Origin: Solea solea
Lineage: Eukaryota; Chordata; Actinopteri; Pleuronectiformes; Soleidae
Assembly (NCBI RefSeq): GCF_958295425.1
Contig: NC_081153.1
Location: forward strand, 6,111,028-6,175,027
Length of the DNA stretch: 64,000 bases
Direction of reading: 5' to 3'
In this document: one piece after another, positions 1 to 12,000 of the stretch
How positions within the stretch are numbered: the stretch's first letter is position 1
Layout: the number at the start of each line of letters is the position of its first letter
Translations under genes and position numbers: made by a program
Notes under the pieces: model-generated
Seen by the model: only the letters and a program-made list of their open reading frames with translations
What the model was told of the DNA's origin: nothing
The model's database searches: none

Positions 1-52
1 CTCCCTTCACACGCTTCCACTTCATCCTCCGGTTCTGGAACCACACCTTCAC
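1..52 (-). CDS. meox2: meox2 exon 3 (partial): homeodomain recognition helix
   Basis: On the minus strand an acceptor CTCACAG is followed directly by codons for [17 protein letters not shown], the third helix of an Antennapedia-like homeodomain with the invariant WF.N.R residues. The exon runs off the left edge in frame. The start at 52 joins in phase 0 to the CAA codon ending exon 2. Confidence 0.95.
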   Translation of the reverse strand, partial: MKVWFQNRRMKWKRVKG

Positions 53-3000
53 CTGTGAGGAAGCACAAACCAGTAAGATGTGAGGAAGTCACAGTTCCAT
101 AATTTACACGGTAGGCAAGTCTGCTTTATGGTCACTTTTATCACTGTACTTTATATTTTATGTTTATTAAAATGAAGGAATGGCTGAGCCACTCTTTCTT
201 TCCCAGCACTGATACTGATATCACCACCTTGAGTATTTACTGATACTTATATTAGTCCAATACAGATGTTTTATAGATGAGTTTGGTTTGTCCATTCTGT
301 GCTAGTGAGGACACGTGACGTGGACTCCATTCAGAAGGACCTGCTCCTGAAGTAGTCACAAAGGGCTCATTCCAAGGTAACAAAATCATTAAAAAAACAA
401 CTTATATTCGGGTGATATATGAAAGAATCATAAATATTATATTCCATCTCTGGACTTTAAATGTTTGAGCACACAAAGGTAAAGATGAAGATATAGGTTA
501 GCAGCATTTGATGCTACAGTCTCCTGCCAATTCATTTATTAGCAATAAATGTGTAATGGGTTGTTAATGGTCTCGGAATCCAGAATTAACGCTCCCATGC
601 ACAGATTTATTGGACTACCATAGTGGACATTTGGAGACACGGCCAACGTGAGTGGGAGTGATGAGGGATCAGGCTCCAGACAGGAAGAGCTAAATCCTGG
701 GTGAGTTGTTCTGGCTGTCGACTGAGCCAATGCACAAATTAGTTCTGGCCAAAAGACCTCTGCATGCACTGTGCTTATGGGGGTGGTGAAAGTGTGGGGT
801 TGTTGTTGGACAGAGGTGCTGGACGGGAGCAAGGTAAATTTGAGAGCGAAAGATTTATACATACTGTACATAGCAGCATTCCAAGAAGCTAATCTTCCCT
901 GCAGACAGGAAGCAACAAATCTTGAGATAAAGCTTTGCATTTGATTTTTTTTTTCTTCACATCCATCAGGGCTGAGTACAGTATAGAAATCTAATATTTG
1001 TATTAGTCTGACTTAAACCAGACTTTTTGAAATACACTCTTACTCCAACTGAAATTGTACTGAATTGAATTTCTCAAAGTCAGACTAATGGCGTGTTTCC
1101 ACCGGCTCGATTTGCGTTTCCACTAGCATATTACCTGGTAATATGTGGGTGACGTCACCAGACTGCCAGCCACTGATTGATCAGAGTGCCGTCACAGGAA
1201 GAGATGTCCGACACGAGTCAAGCCGAACAATGCCGAACTGTAGATCAGTTTTAAAAGACTTAGCAATCCTAAAAAATGTGAGTTAATCTCCAACAATTAC
1301 CAGGGAAATGTCTAAATCTCAATATTTACCGGAGGAGTCTGGTGTATTTAGCGCCAGCGAGTGGCATCACAAACCCTGCCGCTGTATTTCAGTCCAGTGA
1401 CTGTGTCAGATGGAGTCTGTGCTCTGGCCATGGAGGAAGTACTGAACAAATTTTGTTTTAATTAATCGATTCTAATGATTCAGTTACACTCAAGACAACT
1501 GCTTTAAAAGTCATCACTTGTTTGTGTGTCGCGTGTAAAACAAAGTCATGGCAGGTTTGCCAAGGCGAGCTGGGACCATAGGTGGAAAATACACAGATAG
1601 TCATGTATGAGTCAAATTACTATAGTATATATATATATGTCTAACTCTGCACATGTACCACAGTTCCTGCCACATGACTTTGACCAGATATAATAGAAGA
1701 AGCCAGTACACAGAAGAAGACAATAGTGAGAAAAACATGGTGAAATCAATGCAGGTGTATTTTTGGAACAATGACAAGAACGCATTTATTTGATGTCAAA
1801 TTAAAGAATGAAATATTTAAAAGTTAATGGAGCCTTTCGCTCTATGTCAGATGAGATTATCTGGAGCCAGTCCATTAGGTTGAAACCACACAGATGGACC
1901 CAATGGCACAAATGATGGCTTTGTTCCATTTAAGTGTCCACGCGGGAGTCATAGGATCGCAGTACATCCCACACTTCACAATGTGCTGACTTTGCATCAG
2001 CTGTCAGTTCACAGTACATGAGCGACTGGCGATCACATGCCTCCCAATCTCTCATGAGAAACAGTCTCTGACTTTTAGCTCAAAGTCACGGACATGCCAG
2101 ATCTCCCCAAGAAAGTATACGGAACCTGTGGAGCATGTGTCTAGTCTTCTCCAAGTTCACTTGCTTTACATTATGCTAAAAGGTTATTATGGAATTATTG
2201 ATCAATGATGCCACAGCAATGTCACATTCCACAGCTTTAATGGACGCTAATGGTTAAGCTGAAATATAGACATTAACAAATCTGTGAAATGAATGTGGTA
2301 CACCTTGGAAAATGGTCAGCATTTGAGCAGCACTTTCCACTATGCTATGCAATTTATAGAACGCTGGTTATTGAAGAATATAGCCTGCTTATGGGTTCAC
2401 TTTACGGTTGTCCAAGTCCTTCAACTCAAATAATAACTTCTACTGAGAAGTGACCCAATCTGCACTAAAGTTTTAGAAAGTCAGAAATGCATTGCAGTTC
2501 TATGTGTCAATGTAGATGACACATATTCCCTCCACTTTCCAGAAATGTGGCGAAGCACTTTTTCACAATGAGCGTTCTCACAACTGTTTCCAAACACTTC
2601 CAAGCCCCTAAATGAACAGCAGCAGGCCGAGCTGTCATCCACATCATCGCTAATGTCCAACAAATGTTTCTTCATAAGCTTAAAGAAAACTGTGAGGGAA
2701 AAAATGAAAAAGAGAAAAGGAAAAATGTGGACTGAGAGTGACACACAGGCAGCAGCACACAATCATTTCAAAGTTATGCTGTCAGGAATCGATATGTCCA
2801 GCCCGTTACTAATGCCTCAACATTCACTCTGGTCTCTTAAGAAAAACTGGTTATTTTACTCCTTTGTACATTTGTACATTCTGCACAGAATAAAATGTTT
2901 AAATGTGATGTTTAGGTTTTCATACGTGCCAATTCCTAATTACTGAAGTGACGTAGTTCAGGAATTTGAGGCATAATTCTCACCAGGAGAGGGAGGAGGT

Positions 3001-6000
3001 TGGTGGTGGTGGCGGTGGTGGTGCAGTGGAACTTAGCACGGCATCCGTGAAATGACCGCCAAGCAGTAGACCACAGTTTGAAACCCATTCTGAGACTAAA
3101 CATTGGAAGATTTGTTGCAGATTGTTGCGGCATTATAAGGATATTCCAGTGTGTTCCTATAAAGAGGATGTTGACACTGTGAGGAAAAAAAAACCATAGC
3201 TCTTTCTAGCTCGAAGCAGGTATTTTCCCCTTTTTTGGACCATTCTCTGTAAACCCTCAAGATGATTGTGCGTGGAAATCCCAGTAGATGAGCAGTTCTG
3301 AAATACTCAGACCAGCACATCTGGCATGAACGACCATGCCACGTTTAAGTCACTTAAATCACCTTTCCTATCCATTCTCATGCTCAGTTTGAACTTCAGC
3401 TGGTTGTTTTGATCATGTCTGCATGGCTATAAGCATTGAGTTGCTGCCATGTGATTTCCCGAATAAATATTTGTGACAAAAAGGAGCTAAACATCTGTAT
3501 CTTAGGGACTAGGATCAGTGCTGCACTTGATTTGCACTCAAGGAGCAAATGAAATGAAATAGAACAAATGATTCAAAATCTCTGGCCCCAAATTTTTCCT
3601 TTCACCCCAACTGGTCGAGGCAGATGGCTGCACATTCTCCACTGATGCCTTTATTGCTTGTTCCATTGTGTGAATTTGTGGGTTTCTTTTCTCTCTATAA
3701 TATTGTAAAAGAGCCTTGAAGTAACGTATGTTGTGATTTGGCACTTTTCACTTGATATCTGGTGATGGAGATGATGGCAATGTCTGTGTCCTCGAGTCAC
3801 AACAAAGTTAGCCTAGCTTAGCATAAAGACTGGATATCGTGATCTGTCAATGAAAGTCTCAGTGATTTAATGAATATGTGGCATCTATTCATTTCTCAAA
3901 GTTTTAGGATTATTTAGTGATTATTTCAGGCACCCTATATATCAGGGTTAGCTTGATGTAGATATATGAATTATTTGTGCAGGCAAAGTCAAACATGGTC
4001 ACTGCACTAATGAGAAGAACCTGTGGTAACACACATACACTGCACCAGGGTGTTGATGATGTGATTGAGAGAGAATCAAGCAACCTCGTCTACAAAACCA
4101 AGCCACACAAAACCTTGCAGTTTTAGGTCAGGCAAACAGTCAGTGCTTATGTGCAATATTAGTGGTGACTGAAACTGGACTTTTAAAGTGTATATTAGTC
4201 CAGCTGAAATGGTACTAAATTACATTTCTCAAAGTCAAACTAACACCCAGATAATTTGTTTGTAAACCTTCAATCAGACAAAAGTTGTCAATGGTTACAA
4301 AAACATTTAGGCTGGTATTTGTGGAACTGAGAACTGAACTCAAATCAGCTCAAAGGAGTGAATAGTTTAAAGTTCATGGATGGAAGGAAGACTCGTAAAC
4401 AGCGCTCGACATACTGACAAATAGCCACAACCTAAACTGGAAACCACTTGATACTAACAAGCTAAAAGTGGGTCCAAATGAACGAAGACTTAATTGTGCG
4501 TTGAATACACTACGGGGGGAACTCAAGCTGGTTCCTAGTAGTGAAAAACCTAAACTACCACAAGATGGAGAGCACTGTTTGGAGCTTGTGACTGTATCCT
4601 GAACAAACTTAGGACACAATACCTTTCAAACCCGACAGAATACAAACTGAGCACAACCTGATCCCAAGAGTTGAAGTTGTAAAAAGCCAGAACAAACATT
4701 ACAGTGTCTGTTATAACACGATTCTGAAGCAGTTATTACCTCCAACATGGAGGTTATCACATGTGTCTGGTCATTTGTCTGACTGTGAGCAGCATAACTC
4801 AAACACATATTGGATTTTGATGAAATTTCCTGTGGATGTACTGTATATAGGTTATGGCCCATGGGGGAAAAAAGGTAGATTTTGGTGGCGATGAAGGAAA
4901 CTGAGCTGCATTGGTGGAGCACTTGATTACTGCTTCCTCTGGTTTTTAAGTAAAATATCTGCATCGTTTCGCAGCTATTTTTCATCGTCACAAAACTCAT
5001 AACCAGGTTCTGAATGCAAGAAAGGCAGCGTAAGTTGAGAGACGCGCTATATGCGTCTCTCAACTTACAACTGCAGCACACAAAAAAATTGATTGGTGGT
5101 GAAAGGCAACTTCAACACTGTGCACATATAAGGAGCACTAACAGAACACAGACTGCTGGCAACACAAAGGACTGTTTTTACTTCTCCAAACCAAATACAA
5201 CATGTAAAAAGCACAGCGTCGAGATTTTTCTGCAAGGTACGTGTGTAGCCTTTGATGGATGACAGTTTTCCACAGCTCTTCATGCTAAACTAATTAACTC
5301 GCAGTCCATATCTTTAACTGGTGCACGGATGAAACTAACTAAGACGGCTCAATCCAGAGTTGGTGAAAAAAAGGAGGTTTTCCTACTCATTTAACTTCCA
5401 TCTTCCCTGCATGATTTCCACCATCAGCTATAACAGGTCCATGAAATTCTCTAGTACCGTCCATGTTTCCATACATCGTCTGCCAGACTCTCAGTCCATC
5501 ATCTCAGCTCACTGCCATCTATATTATGCAAGGAATGATGTCACTCTTCTACTGGATTTAAATGCATTTAATATATAAACCTATAAATCCTTGTGTAAAA
5601 TGTATCTATGTAGTTTTTTACACATATAAACTATTTTATACTATTATTTTACTAAAAGCTGCACTGCGGGAAAAACTGATTTGGTCCACTGGCCAAATAA
5701 AATCTATACCTTTTTAAGACTATGATGTTTCAAATATGCAATTGCCACTTTATCTGTATTTATTTGTGTGACTTTGTCAACCACTCATTCTCCACACCAA
5801 AGTCCATAGAGAAAATCAGTGATGACACAGAGGTGTTGTTGATCCATGAGTGACTTAAAATGTGTACATTCTGACACAAACTTATCAAATAAGGCAGCAA
5901 TAGACCAGCAGCTCCTGTGTCCAAGTGAGATAAAAACACTGATTTTCTCAATGGGCTTTGGTGTGGGTGAGTGAGCTTTTTAAAATGTACGTTTCCAGTT

Positions 6001-9000
6001 GCAAAAGTCTGTTTAATGGCAAAAAAAAAGCAGGAAGCATATTCTCAAGATGACTTAAGTGGACAAAATGTTCTTTTACCAAACACAAACTTTATAATCT
6101 TTATAGTTAGTGACCTCAGAAATCATCAAGATCACATCTAAAAATGTATCTAACAGTAGAAGTGTACATTTCTCGTTGTCAAGACTGGCCATGGAATAAA
6201 AGTGATGGTTTATTAAGAGTAAATCCTTTGATATGTGCTTACATTGTATAATCCTCCAGTGTCAAAACTATGACTCTAAAGTGTTTGTCAGTAAGATCCA
6301 TGGACTAAAGCATGGCCATATAAGTTATAACTCACTTAATCCTGCTTTAACTGTAAGGAGGACACTCGCTTGTAGGATTTTGACATCTATTTACTGTACA
6401 TCACTGTCCCCCGCTTCCTCCTCCTCCCTCTTTACAGTGAGTAAGTGAGTTCAGCAGCCAGGTATACCGTACTTGTCGTTCCGTGAGGTCGAGGTTGACA
6501 GCTATTTCGTAGCGTCTCAGTCTGGTCAAATAGTTGTGGTGAGCAAACTCGGACTCCAGTTCCCGGATCTGTTCTTTTGTGAAGGCTGTGCGCTCCTTCC
6601 TGGGCTTGCCGTTCATGTCTGACTTATAACTCCTGTCTTGGGACTCTGAAATGAAAAACAGAACATTTTCCAGCCACAGTTGAGTCTCAAAAACAGAGGG
6701 GGTGGGTGGGGGGGTGGGGGGGAGAGAAGAAGGGGGGGGAGAGGGTTTAAAAATTGGGAGGTCAAGAAAGAACAAAAATAGGGGGGTTGACAGAAATTAG
6801 GGGGTTGGTGACGTTGATAAATTGCAGGGACTGGTCTGAAAATAGAAAAAAATAAAAGCAAAGCTTGGGAGCGCCAATTACCTTTTATTGCACAAGAATC
6901 GATGTTGCACACGGTGGTGTTTAACCCAAGCAGGGATCGCACAGCTCCAATAACTGTTTTACTCTTATCAGCTGCAATATTTTACACATACTCAGGTTTG
7001 CATTGTTTCCATTCATTTAGAAACCAAAGACTTCCCTTTAACCATAACCGGTTAATGCGTAACCCTATAACCACAATTCATGTCTTAATCCATGACTTTA
7101 ACCAGAGCCTTAGAAATAAAAAGGTTCTGCCTCATTAGCTCCAGACTCTGGTCTCCATGAGGACTAGTGGTCCTGACAAAGTCAGTGTTAATATCAGGAA
7201 AGTTCTTAAAGAGGCAACAGAAACACAGAGTTTGATGTCATGTTGTGATTAATTTGTGTAGTTTAAAGCCAAAACTATGAAATAATAGCCTGGTTTGAGA
7301 TTAATGGATGTGCATTACGAATGTAACATCTTGTTTTTAAAAACTTGGATATAAATGTGTTTGTAATTTTTGATCATTTATTATTATTCTGTGTTCAGCC
7401 AACATTATTACTGATTATTGATATCTAGGAAAACTGTAAACCATTAAGCCCAACAGGGCAAGTTCTTCTTTTAAGGGCAATCAAGCCTTTTCTAAAGCTG
7501 CCCCATCAAATTCTGTCGATCATTTTAAATCACTTTTAAAGACCTTCTCTCTGGCTTTCACCTTACTAGATATTTACTGATTTTATATTTGACCATTTTA
7601 ATTTGATCACTGTTATTGTGTTTCATGTTGTTATTGTATCTTTTATCTTGTAAAACACTTTAAATTACCTAAACTTTCAAATGTGTATGCTCTTTAAGAG
7701 ATTCTGAACCAAACTTCGCCAAAAGTCTCAACCATTTCTGTGTCAAATCGTAATCCATCCTCAAATCTGATCACAAATCAACCGGTTTGTAGACACGTTC
7801 CTGAACATGTATGTTTCCCAATTTTTACACTAATCAGCACCAAAATTCAATGTATCTGCAGCCGCCATCACAGTATAAACACTAATACCTTTAGGATTTA
7901 TTTTTCTAAGGGGTAAAACGCTCGTTCATGTGACAGCAGATGTGATCATAATGTGGTCACAGGAGGAGACGCATCCAACCTACCTAAAACTGTCCACATG
8001 TGATCGAATCCATAATGTGGATATGTGATGTATATTGTGTTTTAATCGTTTATTTGTAGCCTTAACTAGACGGAAAGTGTTATCATTTCCCAATTTCTCC
8101 CAAAATAAGTGGTTAAAACACTTTGGTTGATATGTACTTTTATATCTGTGGACGTGTAAATGATGTCCTTTTTGTTTGAGAACATACTCGATGTGCTTTT
8201 AAGAGTTGCAATCACTGTCACGCTCCTTTGAGGCATCGATTTCTTGCGTTTGTGGTCAGTGAGTGGTGAAAATAAACAGAGCACTCATTCATAGTTGGGA
8301 CAAAAATTCTCTGAATGTTAATTTCACTGAAGTCTGCAGTGCATCAAACCTGCTGACAGGTTCACAGTGAGCCAGGAGAGGGAAAGAGACACTCAGTCCT
8401 GTGTGTGAGGCAGACACCCATCATGATTCAGACAATGTCCATCAGTGCATTTGTGTCCAATAATTCAGATTATTTTTTCATGGTGTTCTTTAAATCTGTG
8501 GTGGTCTATGAAACCCTTTTAGATCTACTAAATTATCATAATGTGTCAAGAAATAAAATAAATGAGGACAATTCTTGGCTTGTCTTTATCTTGACGCTGG
8601 TCTTATTTGGCTCATAAAGAACTGACAAGCTCAACTTGAAATCACAGCAGATTTGAGTTAAAGGAAGAAGGTTCTTGTATTTAGCCCCAAAATGACATTC
8701 TGTCATCAGAGATTATCAGAGGAAATATTAAAGTGAAATACTGGCTTCATTAAAACTTAATTTACAGTCATATATTATTAAACTTTGCAGCAGCTTGTAG
8801 AACTTTGTCACACAGATTGACAGAAGTTTGAAGCCAGAACACAGCAAACTATGAAGCAGCTATGAATTAAGGCAGGCAAAATTCTGGGTAAAAAAAATAC
8901 CTGAAATTAGCAATGTTAGCAAGCCTAGCTTCACCGCTCAAAAACATTTCAACCAGAGGAAAAACAAAACAATGAGGGCCTGTGTATGTGTTAGTTTGTT

Positions 9001-12000
9001 AGAAGAACTTAGAAGGTGGTGGTTTTTTCACCATGAACGTTTCAATGTAGTAGTTTTATTTTATTTTATAACACTTTATATCTGAGACTTGAGTGGCTAA
9101 CGTCACGTAGTGTGATAACAGTCCTGCTGTCAGCCATTTTGAAGGCACTGAATATTAGCAAATGTAACAGAGATACGATAAAAAAATATGATTCCTGTAA
9201 AGTTAATAGTCTTTTGGTTCCTATCTTTAAGTTAAAAAAGATATTTTTTCAGAACACCACATTCAGAAACAGAGTAAAAGAGCGAAGAGGTTTGTGCGAA
9301 TGAAGTTAGAGTGAGTTAGATACTTTAAATGAATGTAGTTTCTGCTCTTTCAGTCAAATCCAAAACAACAGACTGAGTTTAGTGAGTTTCGGAAGCAATG
9401 TGCAATCATGGAAATTGTTGTCTTGTTTGGTGTCCCTCTGTGTTTGTTTTTTTGTTGTTTTTTACTTGGCGAGCTTTAACAGAAGGACTTGCAGCTAAAG
9501 TTATATTTTTTAAAAAATAAAGCAAAAGTCAACACATTGGCTCCAAATATTTCCTTTCTCACTCAAAACTCAAAGTTATGGCAGAGGATGACGTCATTTG
9601 AAGGCGTCGTCTTGAATAGAAATCGGAAATCCTATGGATTTAAAGAGTGTTGGAAACATTTTTTCTAACATCGGTGCACAAAATATATATCATGAGTTTC
9701 ATTGTTTTTACATATTTTATGCAGAAATATAAAAACGTATCGGGCTGAGTACTTCACCGAAGAATTCCCGCAACTCTCCACTTCAGCTACAATCAGTATC
9801 TTCAGTGCAGCTGATAAATAATGATGTCATCATTATCAGTCTTTGAACCACCATCCCATAACTATTTATATTTCATCATCAGAACCTTTTTCAGAACACC
9901 ACGTTCAGAAACAGAGAGTAAAAGCGCTGTGGTTTCTCTAAGTGCCAATGAAGTTAGAGTGAGGAAATTGGATTGGGGTTAGAGCTTCTGGCAGCATCAA
10001 TATATCCTTTAAATACGTCTGTCAGGACTCCCTCCATCCTGGCCGGGACTGGTGTCGAGGGAATCGGAAAGTTCTACACTTGGCACCCACGATGCGGCCC
10101 TAAGCCGCTCGTAAGCGGGGAGCGTGAAACGACACGGATACTGCGCCCTGCCTTTAAATCTTGTGGATATATCCTCGAGATGATCAGCTCTTCTGTGTCC
10201 TTCTCGCCGGTTCATGTGATGCACATGCGTGCAGATGTAGTGCCCTAAAATTTATGCGTGGAAGTTAACTTTTATGTCTCTGATATACGAGCTGCACTTT
10301 CACAATCACTGTCACGATTTCAAATGAAATGTGTTCGGATTGTGACCCCTGTGCTTTGTCTAGAACTCTTGGTTGGGGGAATATTTATTGTTAAAAACAC
10401 TGAAGAATCTCATTCCAGTGTTTTCAGTCTCACCACAAGGTCAATTTCACAGCAGAGTTTGATTTCCATCATGTATCAGCACTCTTGAGGCTCCTTTTTT
10501 ATTATTCCCTCTAAAGCTCTGTATTAAAAGATCTTATAAATAACTTTATATCTGAGATCTTATTAAAATTTAATTTTCAAAGGAACATATTACGAAACGT
10601 TAATCATAATTCCTCCTGGTTTTGTTTATTTAATTTTAGATCTCTGTGCTTTTGTCTCTGAGTTTTGATAGGGAATATTTACCGTTTAATATACTCGTGG
10701 GTGTTTTAATGTTTAATAATCTCATTCCAGTATTTTTCAGTGTCACCACAAGTCCACTTTCACTGTGGAGTTTGATTTCCATATTGCATTAGCAGTCTTG
10801 GGGCTTTCATGTTATTATTTCTCTTTAAATCCCTGTATCAAAATATACTATAAATAAGAGTGAATCTGAGATCTGTTATTAAAAAGTCGTCTTCTAAGTA
10901 ACATTTAACAAAAATGTATCAACTGCTGGATCTGCAAACGTCCTGAACTAAATCTCCAACCATAGAGAGTTGTCAAACTGTCAAAGGATAATTCCTCCTA
11001 AGGTTTGTTTATTTTACGTTAGACTATTTCACCACATCTTGTGACCTTTAATTGGCTCCTTATCCACAGCCCAGCACTCTCAGCTGTAGCTCTCTGCTTT
11101 ATATGTTTTATATTTGTAATATAATCAACCTTTATAAACAATAAAGAATAAAAAATATAAATTCTGACATTGCTCATGTTTCCGTAAGTCGTTGTGCAAG
11201 TCATTTCGTGACGGGACAATTTCTCTTTCCTGTCATGCAAATGTAGCAATGAAACGGTGAGGCATACGGAATAAATTTTGCATATGAAGTTAGAGAAATG
11301 TGTTTGTAAACTAAAGATGTTTTACGGGCACACTTAACAACACAGTTGCACATCTATAGACGTCATAAATGTTCATAATTAACCCATTAATTAACTGTAA
11401 CACTGTATAAGTCATTAATAAGATGTGACTGAAATTGAGCCCATGCATCTGTAATGTGTGTATATAATTCTTTAATTATACACATATTATAACATGTGTA
11501 TACGTGTTTGATGTTTATTCATAAAGTGATAAAGCATATAGAAAGTGACTGTTTGCCCAAGATTGTGCCCAACTTCACTGCAGCTTTTAAACGCCTTCGA
11601 AAAGCACAATTTGATGAGTTTGGCCAAAACTTAATGTCACCATTAAACACATAATTGTATTGTATTTCTGTATATGTGTTTGTTCTCTTCTCATTTTATT
11701 TATTAGTTATTGTTGCATTTGGTTTCAACACCATTTTCATAGCTTTTTATTTTTCTTTAATTTTGACAGTTTATTTATTTCTAAATTTCAAGACTTCTTC
11801 TTCGCATCTTCTTTATTTGTACATTTATTTATTTATATGGACATGACGGGGGACGTGACTCCCCGACTTATCTCCAGATCATGTAGACCTTTTTATCTGG
11901 AAGAAATATGTTTTGCTCAAATTTATATTTAATATATATTTATATAAATAAAATTGTATTACTACAGATGGTTTCATAATAAATCATATTGCCATTTGTT

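Larger units (their letters stand above)
53..6472 (-). other. meox2 intron 2 (6.4 kb)
   Basis: Intron between the two homeodomain exons. It begins with donor GTACGGTA at 6472 and ends with acceptor CTCACAG at 53. The content is AT-rich unique sequence with two copies of a short dispersed motif (about 1002-1088 and 4165-4244), a LINE-tail-like fragment (3583-3755) and a perfect short hairpin (5030-5068). No additional exon was found. Conserved regulatory elements are possible in this developmental gene but cannot be recognised from one sequence. Confidence 0.85.

Noticed and set aside
2481..2946. Pair of overlapping open frames on both strands near 2.5-2.9 kb
   Set aside because: Short, without recognisable domains or splice context, within meox2 intron 2.
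6401..6472. Read-through of meox2 exon 2 ([13 protein letters not shown])
   Set aside because: The family continues VKVWFQNRR after ERQ, which is found at 52-1 after a proper acceptor; these residues are intronic.
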